DNA of 64,000 bases. Origin: Todiramphus chloris collaris. Taxonomy: Eukaryota; Chordata; Aves; Coraciiformes; Alcedinidae. A model generated the notes under the pieces. It ran no database searches and was not told the origin of the DNA. It was given only the letters and a program-made list of their open reading frames with translations. Below, in pieces: positions 27,103 to 45,800 of this stretch (positions within the stretch are counted from its first letter, which is position 1; each line of letters starts with the position of its first letter). The translations under genes and the position numbers were made by a program. Location of the stretch: contig JANVCC010000064.1 in assembly GCA_025345505.1 (NCBI GenBank), positions 5,517,686 to 5,581,685 of the forward strand, written 5' to 3'.

Positions 27103-29890
27103 TCAAGCTTCTAAGTCTTGTCACTATGGAAACCTGTAACCGGCTGCTGAGTTCAAAGAACGACCAAAAAGCATGTGTGCTGGAAGGAGTCCAATTCAAG
27201 CTGCCAAAAAAAAAAAGAGGGCTTCTCTGCAAACAATGGGTAATGCATGTTGTGTGCATGGATGCCTGGTATCTGACCTTCCATGCCCAAATGCAGACAG
27301 CGTTTTGAGACTGAAATGGCAGGTCTGTGGGAAAGAAACACCTCGCTTCATCCTGTCAGCTAAACCCTGAAGGCCTTAATGATGCGTTGCTCCCTTCCCC
27401 TGCTTCTCCATCCCTGGGATAAGTGGTGCGGACAGACCTGGGCCTTGCAAGTCTGGTTTCATGTATGTGGTGTTACATAAATCTGCACCAATGGAAAAAA
27501 ATGTGAAGCTTTTGACTTCATGAGTCAGAATAAGTCACTAGAAGGCTCGATCGGCTTTGGTCTTGGACGTGCACGTGCTGCAGGAGCAGAGTGAACTTGC
27601 TAGACATTTGAGACTGATGGTATAGAAACCTGATCTGAGGAGGGAAGACAGTCTTCTGGAGGTTTTCCACATGGTCTAAGGCAAAGATCACCAGCTTGGC
27701 AAAGCTCCCTTTGTTCCAAACTCCAGCTTCTGTTTCCTAACCCTGCTTTTCCCACTTGCTCTCCAAAGTTATACCCACTTCTTAGGCCCTCTGGGTTTGC
27801 TTTGTTGCCATGGGGACTGTGGGATCTCGGTGCTTGCTTATCTGCTGAAGGATTTCATTTGCAGGGGAGCTGGAATCAGCCACTTCCCTGAGGTACTTAT
27901 AACCCCTCTCCTTGCTGAGCCTCTTTCCCTGCACTCCTGCCCTCTCCTTTTTTCAGTAAGGCAGTTCACCTCCTGGGCATCGACAGCACTCTGCACTGCT
28001 GTCTAGTTATTGCCAGGGCCACCAAACACGTACCCACACCAGTCCAGGAAACCCCCTCAGTTATGCCACCAGTTCCATGGGTATGCCTGCTCCTAGGGTG
28101 CCTGAAGGATGAGGAAATAAATGATTGCTTGGGAAAGAACAAGCCCTAATATTCCTGGGGGAGGGTCTTTCTTTTCAGGTTTGTGGGTTGGTTTATTTCT
28201 GTGTTGCCTCTCTGCTCTTCAGCTGCAGTTCCAGAGTGCTGTCTCCCATGTGCAGCAGACACCAGTGACTTAGGAGGTCAAAGGCTCTGCTCATTCTGGG
28301 GACGTGCCCCTTCCATGGACTACGGTGTGTCTGTGCTCTGCATGAGGCTGGGAGAGGGTGAACCTGGGTTTACTGTTTTATATTGACATGTCCTTTTGTA
28401 AACATGTTCCTGTTCTTGGAATTATTTTGTACCGGTTTACATTTGTCTGAGGACTGTGGATATTTTTATACTAGTGCAAGTGCTTTCTGTATATTTCTGC
28501 ACACATTATACTGTGTTTTACTCATTTTCTAGTGGATGCTGAGATGTTTTGTATTGTCTCCTGTTAACACAACACTGGGCTCATAACTTTATTTTAGTAT
28601 GGAAATCCAACTTATTTCCTACTGGGTTTTCTTTTTTTGCCAGCTTTAGTAGGCAGCAACACTTTCTCCTCACTGCTTCAGTGTCCTGGAAGTAGCTCAA
28701 GGCTCCTGTGTTGGTCTCTGCCACTTGGGCACAACAACTCTACCCCCTGCTCTGGATAATTTGTGCTGGTGGCTTTCTCCTTAGAGACAGCAGGAGGAAA
28801 GTTCATCAATGGACAAGTTCAACAATGGGCTGCAGGGTGGGAACGTAGCTCTAGTGGGAAAGAAAGCTTTTCTTTGTCCCTGGAAATAATTTCTCTGTTG
28901 CATGATCTCTAGTGGGTTGGTAAAGAGAGCATGGGGTGGTTCTATTGAAATCGAGTGTATTTGAATTGCGAATTTTCCACTAGTGTTTGTTTCTCCAAGT
29001 TTTGCTTACCAATTTTATTTCAGCGAGAGCCATGCACCCAGGCTAGAGTTTTATGGAGAACATTAAAAGAATTTTTAAGGACTGTAGTTGCCAGTTCCTT
29101 ATTCCTCTGTGCTACTCAAAGGTAAGCAGTTTGGTTTTGGAGCACTGAAGACACAGGAGGCTGTTCACATGCTCAGAACTTGTACATTAGTTATCCAGAA
29201 GAAAATGGGTGTTGGCTGGTCCCAGAGACAGCCTGCTCTTGTTCTTAGATCTCAAAACCAATCACGGACACATTTAATACGCTTGCTGCCTCTGGGGCAA
29301 TACGCATTGGGCTGTATTTGAGAAGGAGCAAGGCTGGACCAAAGGCTCGAATTTTGAGGCTGGCAATTACACCTTTCATCTGTGCTAACATTACATGTAA
29401 GATTGGACTAAAGACAGAGCTGATAGCAGTGCCCTGTTTTTGGGTTTGTCTGGAGGAGGTAAGGAATGGAAGAGGTAGGGGGTAGAAAAGCCAGATGTTT
29501 ATCTCTGATAAAAGCAAAGGGTAGTGCTTATAAATTATTTTTCACTGCTCTGGCACTGCCTTGGGTGGATTTATTCTGGGGATGTGGTTGTAGTATCATA
29601 GCGAGGACTCGTGTATTTCACTGTTTTGAAGCTTTAGTTCTGTCCAACTTTATTCTAAGTTACGTTCATCTGCATATAGTTGTACCTTTCTTCTGTAACA
29701 TACATGCTTTGTGTAAAAGTATATTTTTCATAGAAACTTCGTTTGCATTCAGGGCTGAGAAGGGGCAGTTACGCCGAAGCCTGTTCTGGAGGCAGGTGAA
29801 GATTTATCTGTACATCTACACCAGCCCTAGCGGACGGGTCACACCTGGGATTAGTGGAACAAGCACTTCTCAATAAAATGGGGTTTGCAA
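27103..29890 (+). other. DIXDC1: DIXDC1 3'UTR
   Basis: About 2.8 kb follows the DIXDC1 stop without splice-supported coding sequence. It carries an early AATAAA at 28116-28121, a variant ATTAAA near 29063 and a final AATAAA at 29872-29877, after which the GC-rich DLAT promoter starts. The T-rich and ATTT-containing stretch at 28380-28600 fits 3'UTR sequence. The last signal is the best candidate for the main end; use of the earlier ones would give short-UTR forms. Confidence 0.7.
29872..29877 (+). terminator. DIXDC1: Poly(A) signal AATAAA, distal DIXDC1
   Basis: A canonical AATAAA lies 2.77 kb after the stop codon and is followed by T/G-containing sequence (ctgctccgtgcttgtgc) within 40 bases. 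It is the last plus-strand signal before the DLAT CpG island. Confidence 0.7.
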
Positions 29891-29939
29891 ACTGAGTCTG
29901 CTCCGTGCTTGTGCAGGGGAAGAGGGTTGGGGATGGAGG

Positions 29940-30490
29940 AGGCAGAGAGGGGGGAGGCCAGGCCCAGGTCAGAGCTGGGGGAGCCTGTGCTGCTGAGCTC
30001 GGGGTGGAGGTTGGCACCGCAGCCCCTCGGTGGAAATGCTCCGGGCTTGGCCCGTCCCTCCAGGGCTCGGGGTTCTTGCTAAACCCAGACCCCGTGAGGG
30101 TGCCGAGGGCGGTTCGAGAGGGGACTGCACGAAGACAGGGCACCCGGCTTCGGCCACAGCCCCATCTTCTCCCGGCTGGCCACGCTCCCGCGGGGGTCCG
30201 GCCCGGCAGCGCGTGTCCAGGACCCGCCGGCCGCTCTCCCTCCCGGGAGCAGAGCGCGGGGGCCACCAGGGCCAGCCCCCCGCACACCCGCCTCTCCCGC
30301 CGCTGCGCACTGAGGCCCCGCGGCGCCATGAGGCGGCGCGCCCGCCCCGCCGCGCTTTACGGCGGCGCGCTGGTGTCGCGCTGGTGTCGCGCTGGTGTCG
30401 CGCTGCGCTGTGCGGCGCCGCGCCCGGACGGAGGAGGTCACCGAGCGGCAGCAGCGGCGGCGGGGCCGCGGCTCCGGCTCCAGTTCCAGC
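29940..30490 (+). promoter_or_regulatory. DLAT: DLAT CpG-island promoter
   Basis: GC content and CpG density rise sharply from about 29,940 and stay high through DLAT exon 1 (to about 30,800). There is no TATA box near the start codon, as expected for a housekeeping mitochondrial gene. The island begins only ~65 bases after the DIXDC1 poly(A) signal, so the two genes are tightly tandem. Several long open frames on both strands here reflect the lack of AT-rich stop codons, not genes. The exact transcription start is not determinable. Confidence 0.75.
30367..30399 (+). repeat. 11-bp tandem repeat, three copies
   Basis: The unit gcgctggtgtc occurs three times in perfect succession and is followed by a partial copy (gcgctg). 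It lies 92 bases upstream of the DLAT start codon, in the probable 5'UTR or core promoter. Identical copies suggest a recent expansion, so copy number may vary between individuals. Confidence 0.9.
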
Positions 30491-37293
<6,803 letters not shown>

Positions 37294-38597
37294 TTTAACG
37301 ATGCAAACAAAATTTTCCTGGATCACACTGTTTTGTTTTAAACAAGCTATTTAGACGTTAGTGTTCAGACTTATTAAAAGAGTTCCTTTTTTTATTTTAA
37401 ATATGTATTATATTATCTGGTAATGCTATTACCAGTCTGTACAGAAAAAGTTTGCAAAAGTGCTTTCCAGAGCAATATTAAAACTACACTGTATTTTTAT
37501 ACAGTTAGTTACCTTGCAAACTCCTCCAAAACAGAGTTAAGCATCCCAGGTTTAAAATTGATCCGGGCAGTGTGCACACTGCCATCTCCTTCTGAACTAG
37601 GGTGAACAGGGGGGTGCACACCAAGCAATTTCATCACCTCAGTGTTCTCAGAAATTTGGTTTATAAACATCTCTTCCCAGGAGTTCAGATGAGATGGCAA
37701 CTGAAACATGCGAGTTGGTAGATGGTGAATTCCCTTATTACCCTGTTTCCCTGCTGGGGTGGGCAAGTATGACAGATGCACTAAGGGACTGAAGTGCCTG
37801 GGAATAGTTCCTCAAAGGCCAAGTGCTGGCATTCCAGATCTCTTGGAATTTGGCACCGGGTCTGGACCTTCTCAGCCAAGTGATCCCTTTCGCGCACTTT
37901 AAAGTAAGGTGAAAGAGCACTGATGTCTGTGGGGTCACAGCTCTGATACCACAGGGAATGTGCTGTCTTCTCGTGGACTTTCACTTCATGTGCTTTTTGT
38001 ATGAAAACTCTAGTTGCTGTTTCTCTCGCTAAGTTAATATCAGACTACAATGCCATGGAAGTAACTGTTTTGCAGAACGTTCAAGAGAATTTCTGTGGTG
38101 GAACCCAATGTAGGCAAATCACACGTGCTAATAATGCGTGGGTATTAAGCACGTGGTGACTCGAATGTCTGGAATTCTTTTCTTCAGGCATTCTAACAGG
38201 GGAAGTTCTGAGTTAGTCACGGGTACTGCCGTTCTTCCCTGAATTGTCTATGTTGTCCCAGCTGAAGTAAGCTGCAGAATGTGCTATCCATGTACATATT
38301 GTATGTAAAATGCTTCAGTAGTTTGTTGGACTTGTGTCCAGTTACCCCAGTCACTGTATCCTGAAAGGGGTTCAGTGCTGAACATCCGTAATTTCCACTT
38401 TCCACATGGAAATGTTAATGTAAAAAGGACAACTGTGTATTAATTACAAAGTGACCAGGAGAATTAAATAAGGGGAGAGAAGTTCTTAAAAAAAAGAAAG
38501 AAAAAATGACTCTGCTATTCTGTATATTGCATTAAGTACTGTCTCCTGTAAAGTTCTACAGACTTCACTGAAGATATTGAAAGAAAATACTGTGGAA

Positions 38598-38603
38598 ATT
38601 AAA
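38598..38603 (+). terminator. DLAT: Candidate DLAT poly(A) signal ATTAAA
   Basis: The common variant hexamer lies 1.3 kb after the DLAT stop and is followed within 40 bases by T/G-rich sequence (ctggttgctgtgatg). Nearby ATTAAA at 38463 is an alternative. Confidence 0.45.
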
Positions 38604-39874
38604 TATTTTTGTGGGAACTATTTAATGTCTGGTTGCTGTGATGCCTGGCTTAAGCAAAAAAAAGTGCATTGCGGTTTTGTTTTTTCCTTAATCATCTAAA
38701 ATACCTTGGTTCCAGACCCGCTCTAGTGAACCTACATTCTATTAAATGTTTGGAATGGAGAACTACTAAACCATGTTCCAGTGCTTTTCTCTTCAGTCAC
38801 GCATGGCTCGCCGTACTGCTACGGCACGATCGCAGCTGTTCAGCCTTTCAGGCTGGTACTGAAACTCACCCTATTAACTTTAAAGCGTAATCACAGCCAC
38901 AGATGTGCCAAAATGCTTTACTATTATCATGCAGCAGTGAACCCTAACCTTCCTGGCTTCCTTGCTGCAGTGTCTGCCAACTTCAGTGAATCTCAAATTG
39001 TGGCTACAGCGACCTTTCTCTTTCTTCCTGCAGGAAGAACACTAAGTAGTTTATCCTATGGAAATGCTGTCTGAATGGCTGTTAGACTCTGCAACACTTG
39101 CAACTCCAAATATGTTATCCAGTGCATGTCCTTGGAGGGCTGGTTGTGACTGCTGGTGCTGCTTGCATCCTGCAACAGGCGAGCTCAGCTCACGCAGGGA
39201 CAGAATTTCAGCTTGAATCTGCCACTCTAACCAATGAGCAGTATTTCAATGCAGCCTTCTAATTTTCTTTGAAACAGGAGCAGGGAAAACAAAGAGAGAA
39301 CTGCTCTTTTGTAGGCCTGGATTTGAAAGTTTTGGCTCAAAACCAGCTTTGTCCCTTTCTGTTCTGACAAGTGTTGGTACAGAAACGTGGTTGTAGTGCC
39401 GATGAGTCAGAGCAAGCCCAAAGAATGACAGACTACAAATCAATCATGAAACCAGGATCACTTAAACTTTTGTTTGTCCCTTTCCCAAGTAATTCTAGTA
39501 ATACTTGAAGTAGTTTTGTATTACCTGTGATTTTGTGTATTGGTGTGAACTAACGCAGCTCCTTTTCCTAGCTGAGGTGCTCCAAGATTGGTTTTGGTTG
39601 CTTCACACCCAGCGTTCCCGAGCTTTGAATCTCTGTCTGCTGTTTGAATAGTACAGGTCTGTTGTTTTATGGTCTTGTTCAGAGATAACCAAAACTGGGA
39701 AGAAGCGAGGTCAAGCATATTCAGGGACTGAAAAGACTCCAAAGCCTATTCCAGTCCTCAAGAGAACTGTGTGCAGGGCAATTTGTGGAGCTGTGTTTGA
39801 TGCACATCTGCTGGTTGTTCCAGCATTATAAATACCTGTGGGAGCTCCTCTAACCATCTGAACCCAGCAATTAA

Positions 39875-39880
39875 TTTATT
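39875..39880 (-). terminator. PIH1D2: Poly(A) signal AATAAA of PIH1D2
   Basis: TTTATT on the plus strand reads AATAAA on the minus strand, 312 bases past the PIH1D2 stop. It is the first canonical minus-strand signal I found after that stop. Confidence 0.55.
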
Positions 39881-40191
39881 TAGCAAAAAAAACTTCAAAC
39901 TCTTATTGCTGTACCTTAAAGCAAAATGAATGATGTAGTAAAGCAGGTGTAGATACATTTACTGTTCTTTACTACAGCTGTAAGTACACTCAAGTACTCC
40001 TTGAATATTTACAATTTAGTATTTCTCCAGACTTCCTTTTCTACATGCATCTTCTAAAGGCACTTCAGGTGTTCACCCCTAAAGGGTCAATAAAAAACTT
40101 AACTCATCACTGTCTAAAAAATTAGGACTCTCATTCTGGGCTTTTGTTCTGTTCTGTCATCTGTGCACACCAACGGGGCAGGATCCAGTCT

Positions 40192-42461
40192 TCAAGGATC
40201 TGGCTTGGCAACCGGTGCTGTGATTATTAAGACGCGTTTCCCCGTGTGAAATGCTGCTGTAGTTGTCTCTTCATCCACCAGTTCTGGCAGATCCAGTCGT
40301 AATTTGTATTTTTCAGGGACTTCGATGACGACATCATCCTAAAGAAAAAAAAAGAAGTTAAAATACTTGATGAATTACTTAGAAATGCTCACTGCTAATT
40401 CATTGCCAGGAATGGGATACTAGACAGAAAATACAGGGTTATGCTTCCTGCTGTCTTACCTTTGAAATCCTCAGATCACACTCAGAAACAGAGCTAACCT
40501 CAGGCAAGTGAATTCTGAGTTCAATGTTGAGTGGTTTCTTGTTTGCATCCTTCACGGTGACCATTTCATAAAGAGGGGTACTTGGCTTCTCTGGCATTTC
40601 AGTACTGGCCATTTCCTCTATCAGATGCCCTTTAGACTGTGTCACCCTCCCTTCCTTCAGCAGCACAGGAGCATCACTGCAGTCCTCAGCTTCCAGAGTC
40701 TGTAGCAGCTGATCAAGCATCAGTTCTTTGAAGAAAAAGAAGTTTTTCACACGTATTGCTCAGTTACTAAGAACTGTAATGTTAGGCTGCTTGACAAAAT
40801 ATATCAAAGTTGTAACTGTAACTAGTAATTTTGAGAGCTGAAGACTGTTACTTGCCCATTTCTCCTTCACCCGTGATTTGCTTTTATTGCCAAGGGGTTA
40901 AAGTTGTTTTCAGAGTAATGGTTACAGCAGCAACCCCTTTTGCTCAGGTTAGAACAAAAGAAACTTAGCACCTCAAAGGATCAAACCCTAGCAGAGTTCC
41001 CAAGGGAATCTGCTATTCCAGTGCCACTGTAGTTTCACGATTGTAAATCACCAGAGATAAACACAGATAGGCCAGGAGGAATAAGCTAAGGTCTGGTGTG
41101 AATACAATTGCCTTCTTGTGAATTCTGAGAAGCATTTGGTTTATGCTCATGCTAAGATAAGGCTTGAGCAAATTTCTTAAAAGAATCTGGTAGGTCCTCA
41201 AAGAAAAGTGACAGGTGATCTCTACATACCCTTCTTTGCTTTCTGGCTGAGATGTGGGGTTGGAATCTGCCTTCCTTTCAGACGTTGCTGCATCGTTTCC
41301 AGGCTTCCTTTCAATTTGAACGACTCAACAGTGTACAAATTAGAAAAAGTAAGGTTCCACTGTTCCTCAACGAATTTCAGGGTCAAACGGATCAAGTGCT
41401 CCTTTTTTTCTGGGTTTTCTTCTGCCCTCTGAAGAACATCTGGGTTATAGGCAATATCTATAATGCTGTAAAGGTCTATAAAAATAGGTCATGTGTCAGA
41501 AGTATGGCAGCAGTAACATGTGCCAGTGTTCTTTATCATCGCTTGATTTAAAAGCAAAGGGAATTAATTTATGGCTTCTGGGCAGAGAGCTACTGTTAGA
41601 GAAGACACCTCTCCACGTGTTGATCCTGCAGTCCGGAGACGCACGGGAACACAATCCAAGCCACTGTGAGCACACACAGCGCCAGTGCTTATGCCCAGTG
41701 CACAAGCTCTCTTCAGGCTTTAGATGGGTGCAGTTTTTGGGTTTCCTGAAGCGTTTTTATTCGTTCGTTTTGGGGTTTGTTGGGGGATTTTTAGTTGTTG
41801 TCGTTGTTGGGTTTGTTTGGGGGTTTTTGTGTGGGTTTTTGTTTTGTTTTTTTCCCCAAAAAGGAAGGTGTCGTTTAGGGTCCCTGGCACGATGTGCCTG
41901 TCGCATCCTTGCCTCGCCAACCCCACCCCGAGCTGAGCGCTGCCCGCGGCACAGCACCGCCCTCCGCGACGGCGGGAGCCTGCGCGCCCGCGCCGTGCAC
42001 AGCGCTGCTGCCGCTGCTGCTGCGGGAGAAACGCGCCCGGGGCGAGGCGCGGCCGCCGCGGGACCTACCTCCTTCGGCAGACACGTCTTCTAACGGCCCC
42101 GCACTGACGGCCGTGGGGCCAGCGGGGGCCTCGGGCGCTGGGACCCTTTTCCAGCTGCAGACGTTGATGAACAGCGGCCGCCCGCCGAGGCCCTGCAAGA
42201 GACCGAGCCGCTGCTCAGCGCCCCGCCCGCGCCGTCGCCCTCCGGCCCCGCGCTCGCCGCCGGCACCCGGGCCCCAAGCGCCGGGGCACCCACCGCGGGA
42301 CGGGCCCGCAGGCACAGGTGAGGCTCCGGCGGGGCGCAGAACCGCTCGGCCTCGTCGCGCTGCTGCCGCAGGAACCGGCGGTAAGCCTGGGGATCGCTCT
42401 CCGCCATCTCGTCCAGCAGCGACCAGAGCTGCGCGGCCGCCGCCAGCGCCGCGCCCGCCAT
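40192..42461 (-). CDS. PIH1D2: PIH1D2, PIH1 domain-containing protein 2
   Basis: Member of the PIH family, whose better-known members act with HSP90/R2TP in assembling complexes such as axonemal dyneins; the specific role of PIH1D2 is less defined. Five minus-strand exons, read 5' to 3': 42461-42294, 42192-42069, 41475-41230, 40725-40460, 40338-40192. They join to 316 residues against 315 in human. Signature stretches are the N-terminal WSLLDEMAESDPQAYRRFL, the PIH core PLFINVCSWKRVPAP and SIIDIAYNPDVLQRAEEN, and a C-terminal CS/p23-like part (KKPLNIELRIHLPEVSSVS, EVPEKYKLRLDLPELVDEE). The start has G at -3 and G at +4. Intron 1 is only 101 bp and very GC-rich. The 3' end converges on DLAT. 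Confidence 0.95.
41748..41866. repeat. G/T-rich low-complexity tract in PIH1D2 intron 2
   Basis: The plus strand is almost entirely G and T (runs such as tttggggtttgttggggg and tttgtttgggggtttttgtg), so the minus, transcribed strand is A/C-rich. The repeated G3-5 runs spaced by T-rich loops could form a G-quadruplex on the plus strand. It looks like simple-sequence DNA with no coding content. Confidence 0.7.
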
Positions 42462-42873
42462 GGCTCCCCCGCTGCTGTCGCTTAGCGACGGCGACCGGAA
42501 GTCCCGCCCCCCGCGGGTCCTCACGCCTCTCCCGTCCGCCTCCTGCTCCCGCGCGTTCCGGCCCCGCGACCACGCTCGTCCCGCGCCCGCCGGCTTCCCC
42601 CTCCCGGCCCGGCGGAGGAACCGGGCCGCTGCCCGCCTGCCCCCGCAGCCGCCGCCGGGCCTCGCTGCCCCGCGGATCGGGGGCCCCGCCGCGGCTCGGC
42701 GGCCCGAGCGGGAGCCGCCGGGAGGAGGCAGTTCGCGGGGAACACTTCCCGTGCGGGGCCGAGAGCAGGCCCGGCCTCTCCCGCCGCTTCCTGCTCGCGG
42801 CTGCGGGGTCGCCCCGGTTGAGCGGCCCCCGGGAGTGCCGCCCGGCGTTCGCGGGGCCGCGCAGGGCGAGAGG
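42462..42873. promoter_or_regulatory. Bidirectional CpG promoter of PIH1D2 and NKAPD1
   Basis: The two start codons face away from each other with 412 bases between them. The interval is a CpG island that continues into both first exons. A strong ETS site, accggaagt, lies at 42494-42502 close to PIH1D2, with C-rich Sp1-like boxes (cccgccccccg) just after it. No TATA box is visible. A shared promoter for this divergent pair is also the mammalian arrangement. Confidence 0.75.
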
Positions 42874-45800
42874 ATGTCCCGGGTGCCGGTGGGGAAGGTG
42901 CTGCTGCGGAACGTCATCCGGCACACGGGCGCGCACAACAAGGTACGGCCGGGACCGGCGGGGGCTGCTCGGCCCGGCCCTGCCCCGTGCCCCGCGGGTC
43001 CGAGCGGCCGCCCTGGACGTCGCTGGAGCGTTGCCGTGCGGCGTAGGCCAGGCCCGGGACCGCTGCTGGTACCTCCCTGGCGGTGCCGAGCGGGGCGGGC
43101 GGGATGCCCGGGTTGTGAGCTGGCGGTGGGAGCGCGGGGGTGTTTCTCAGAGAGGAGAGGAGCTTGTTGAAATCAGCGATGTAAACATCAGCAGCCTCAC
43201 TTTCAGATTAACCCTGTTCTTCTCGAGTTCTCAGCCTGAGGAGAGAATGCAGGCGTGTGTTTACACACAAAGTTTGCCCTAGGAAAGCCGTGTTCTCTTG
43301 GGACTTGCGTGAAAATTATGGTTTGCCTTCTTAAAAGTTGCAAAGCTTTAGTTGTTTGTTTGGCTTTTTTTCTTGTTGTAACCTGTATATACTTTTAATT
43401 GCGTCAAAGAACTTTTCTTGAGGTGTGCAGGTGGTACTATAAGTGCAAGATTAAGTTTATCAAACTGTTTAATTTCTGACATAATTCAGTGAGTCTAACT
43501 CTGTAAAGTTTCCCTAATGTTACGCTTGTTTCTCTTCTGTGACTTTCAGATTCAGGAAGAGACAGAAATGTGGAAAATAAGGGAGTGGGAGAAGCAAACA
43601 GAAGAGACTTACTGGAAAAGGCAAAGCAGAATGCTGTCAGACACTTCCAGGTGGGTTTCAGTTGTGTGCAGGAGATAATTGTCTTAGTTGCTTAGTCTCT
43701 GAACCCTTTTGTGTTATCATACTTTAAGAGCATTCTGTGATGACTGTGTGTTTACAATTTGTGAAAACTACATAGACTGCAGATGTGTTTATTTTCTTCT
43801 TACTGAGTCCCTGGAAAAAGGTCAAACCTGTGGTTAAGAGTGACTGGCACGGTTTAGGGTCAGGGCAGCCCCTTAAACCTATAGCAGACGCTCTCTGTTA
43901 ACCCCCCTCCCTCCCCAGAGGGGAAGAGAAAGGGAATAAGGGAGAGAGACTTAGCGATTAGAAAAGGAAACTAGAACAGCTTTAATGAAAATGAAATTAA
44001 TAATTATAAAAATGGAATATATACAAATATATACAAAACCAATATGGAACCCAGCCCCCCTGATGGTAATTCCATCACCCTCACCACTGATGTTGTGGAG
44101 GCACTGGAGGAGTCCCAGACTGGGCCCCGCAGCAGACAGGAGCTGTGTTCAGGAGCTGGATTCTGGTACCGGGTTCAGGAACACGCAGAGCGGATCGAAG
44201 GCAGAACGGACAGAGGCCTCCTTGGGTGCTCCGAGGAAGGAACCGAAAGAGGACCTGAGCCAAGCCAAGCAAAAGCTGTCAAAGCAGCCCAAGAGGGGAG
44301 AGAAGAGCCCAGAGACCCTTCGGGTCCCTCAGCTCTGGACCAAATATGGTGTCTATGGGATGGAATCCCTTGTTGGTCAGTTTAGAGTCACCCGTCCTGT
44401 CCGCTCCTCCCTGAAGGTAAAACCAAGCTGAGTTTGTGGGGAGGGTTGAGGTTTGGCACCAGGGGGTGAGCTCAGCACCATGAAGATTTCTCAGAAGTGT
44501 GAATGTTGCAGGAAGTGGTTTTAGTATCTCGGGGGAGAACGCCTTTCAGAAGTACACTGAGTCCGTAGCTGCTGCTTGGCTCAGGAAGTACGGCGTTTCA
44601 ACCAGACCCGCGTGCGTGAGACCCCTCCAAACTGGCGGTGCTTTCCGCGGATCTGGGGTCTTAGACCTGATCAAACGGCAGCCCTAGCGAGGCAGTTCTG
44701 CTTCTTCAGTTTCCCCTTTGCTGCTTTTAGTAGCCTGTGTCTCGCTGCATATTGTTAGTCTGCTCCTGCAGAGTATTCTGGAGGAAGAGAGCTGCGTCTG
44801 TCGTGACAGGCAAGATAACCCTTCCTCCAGTTCTGCCTTGCAAGCATCTCTGTCAAGAATTTAGCAGTGCACAGAGGACCGCTGTGAGTTTTGAAAAACC
44901 AGTGTTAGCTGCTGAACTGGTTTTGTGAGAGCTGTGGATGGTGGCTGTCTGTTAAAATGATAGGTGGTCTTCTTGCATAGATAGACATCCAAGACTTGCT
45001 GGATTTTTGCTCCTCTCGCTGGACTAACCCCTTGCTCAGAAAGTTTCTCCATCAGAGCTGGCAGCTGAAGGACGACTGTTCTCTTTCTGCAGCAGTCGGA
45101 TGCGCAGCGATGGCTTTGATGAGGAGGGCCACAGGGCTGACTGGAAAACAAAGAACTCCCAGTTTCTCGACTTCATCGAAGACGATCTCCTTCGGGCCCG
45201 GTCCTGGAATAAAAAGCTGTATGAATGTGAAGCCAACATGCCAGACAGGTCTGTGAGGGAGTTGACATTCTGTGATTATCCCTGTAATTAAGACACCTTT
45301 TTGGAGTGCTGTACAAGAAGTTAATACATTTCTCTTTTTAGTACATACTTCTATAAAATAATTTTGAGAATGAGTCAGTAATGTGCATGGACAGAATACC
45401 TACTTTGAGTTCAGCTGTACAGTTCCTAAGTCCCTCTAAGCAGCAAAACCAGCCCTAAGTTTAGTATCTGAGATTAGTATTTATAACTTTGCCCAAGGAA
45501 CTTTAAAAATCTTGAGAAATACAAGTTAGTACTCTCCTGGCTTATTTTAAAGAGATATGAATTGCAGTTTTCCCTAATCAGAAATGGAACAGAGACTGAG
45601 AACATAAGGTGTATTTTAATAGTACCAACCAAAAAAGTCATCTTTCCTTCCATCCTTCCTTGCTTCTTTGTTTGGAAGGTTCTGATAGCCCTTCTCTGCT
45701 ACCTGAACTCATGTTCTGTCTGTCTCTGTCTTTTCAGAATTGTATTTTCCCTGGAGCACCTTGTCTGTTTCTAAAAGATGGTTCTGCTTTCTTACAGGTG

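Larger units (their letters stand above)
37294..40191. other. Convergent 3' region between DLAT and PIH1D2
   Basis: This is 2.9 kb with no supported coding exon. The proximal part is DLAT 3'UTR, with candidate ATTAAA signals at 38463-38468 and 38598-38603; the latter is followed by a GT-rich stretch. A plus-strand AATAAA at 40089-40094 lies inside the PIH1D2 3'UTR, so a longer DLAT transcript would overlap PIH1D2 tail to tail. The distal part from about 39,860 is the PIH1D2 3'UTR on the minus strand. Confidence 0.6.

Noticed and set aside
41894..43282. 462-codon plus-strand open frame
   Set aside because: It crosses PIH1D2 exons 1-2 antisense and the CpG island, and is Pro/Arg/Ala-rich with no family resemblance. 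It exists because GC-rich DNA lacks stop codons.
44044..44431. Open frames of 113-148 codons in NKAPD1 intron 2
   Set aside because: They fall in the LTR-like element and do not resemble any retroviral or host protein.
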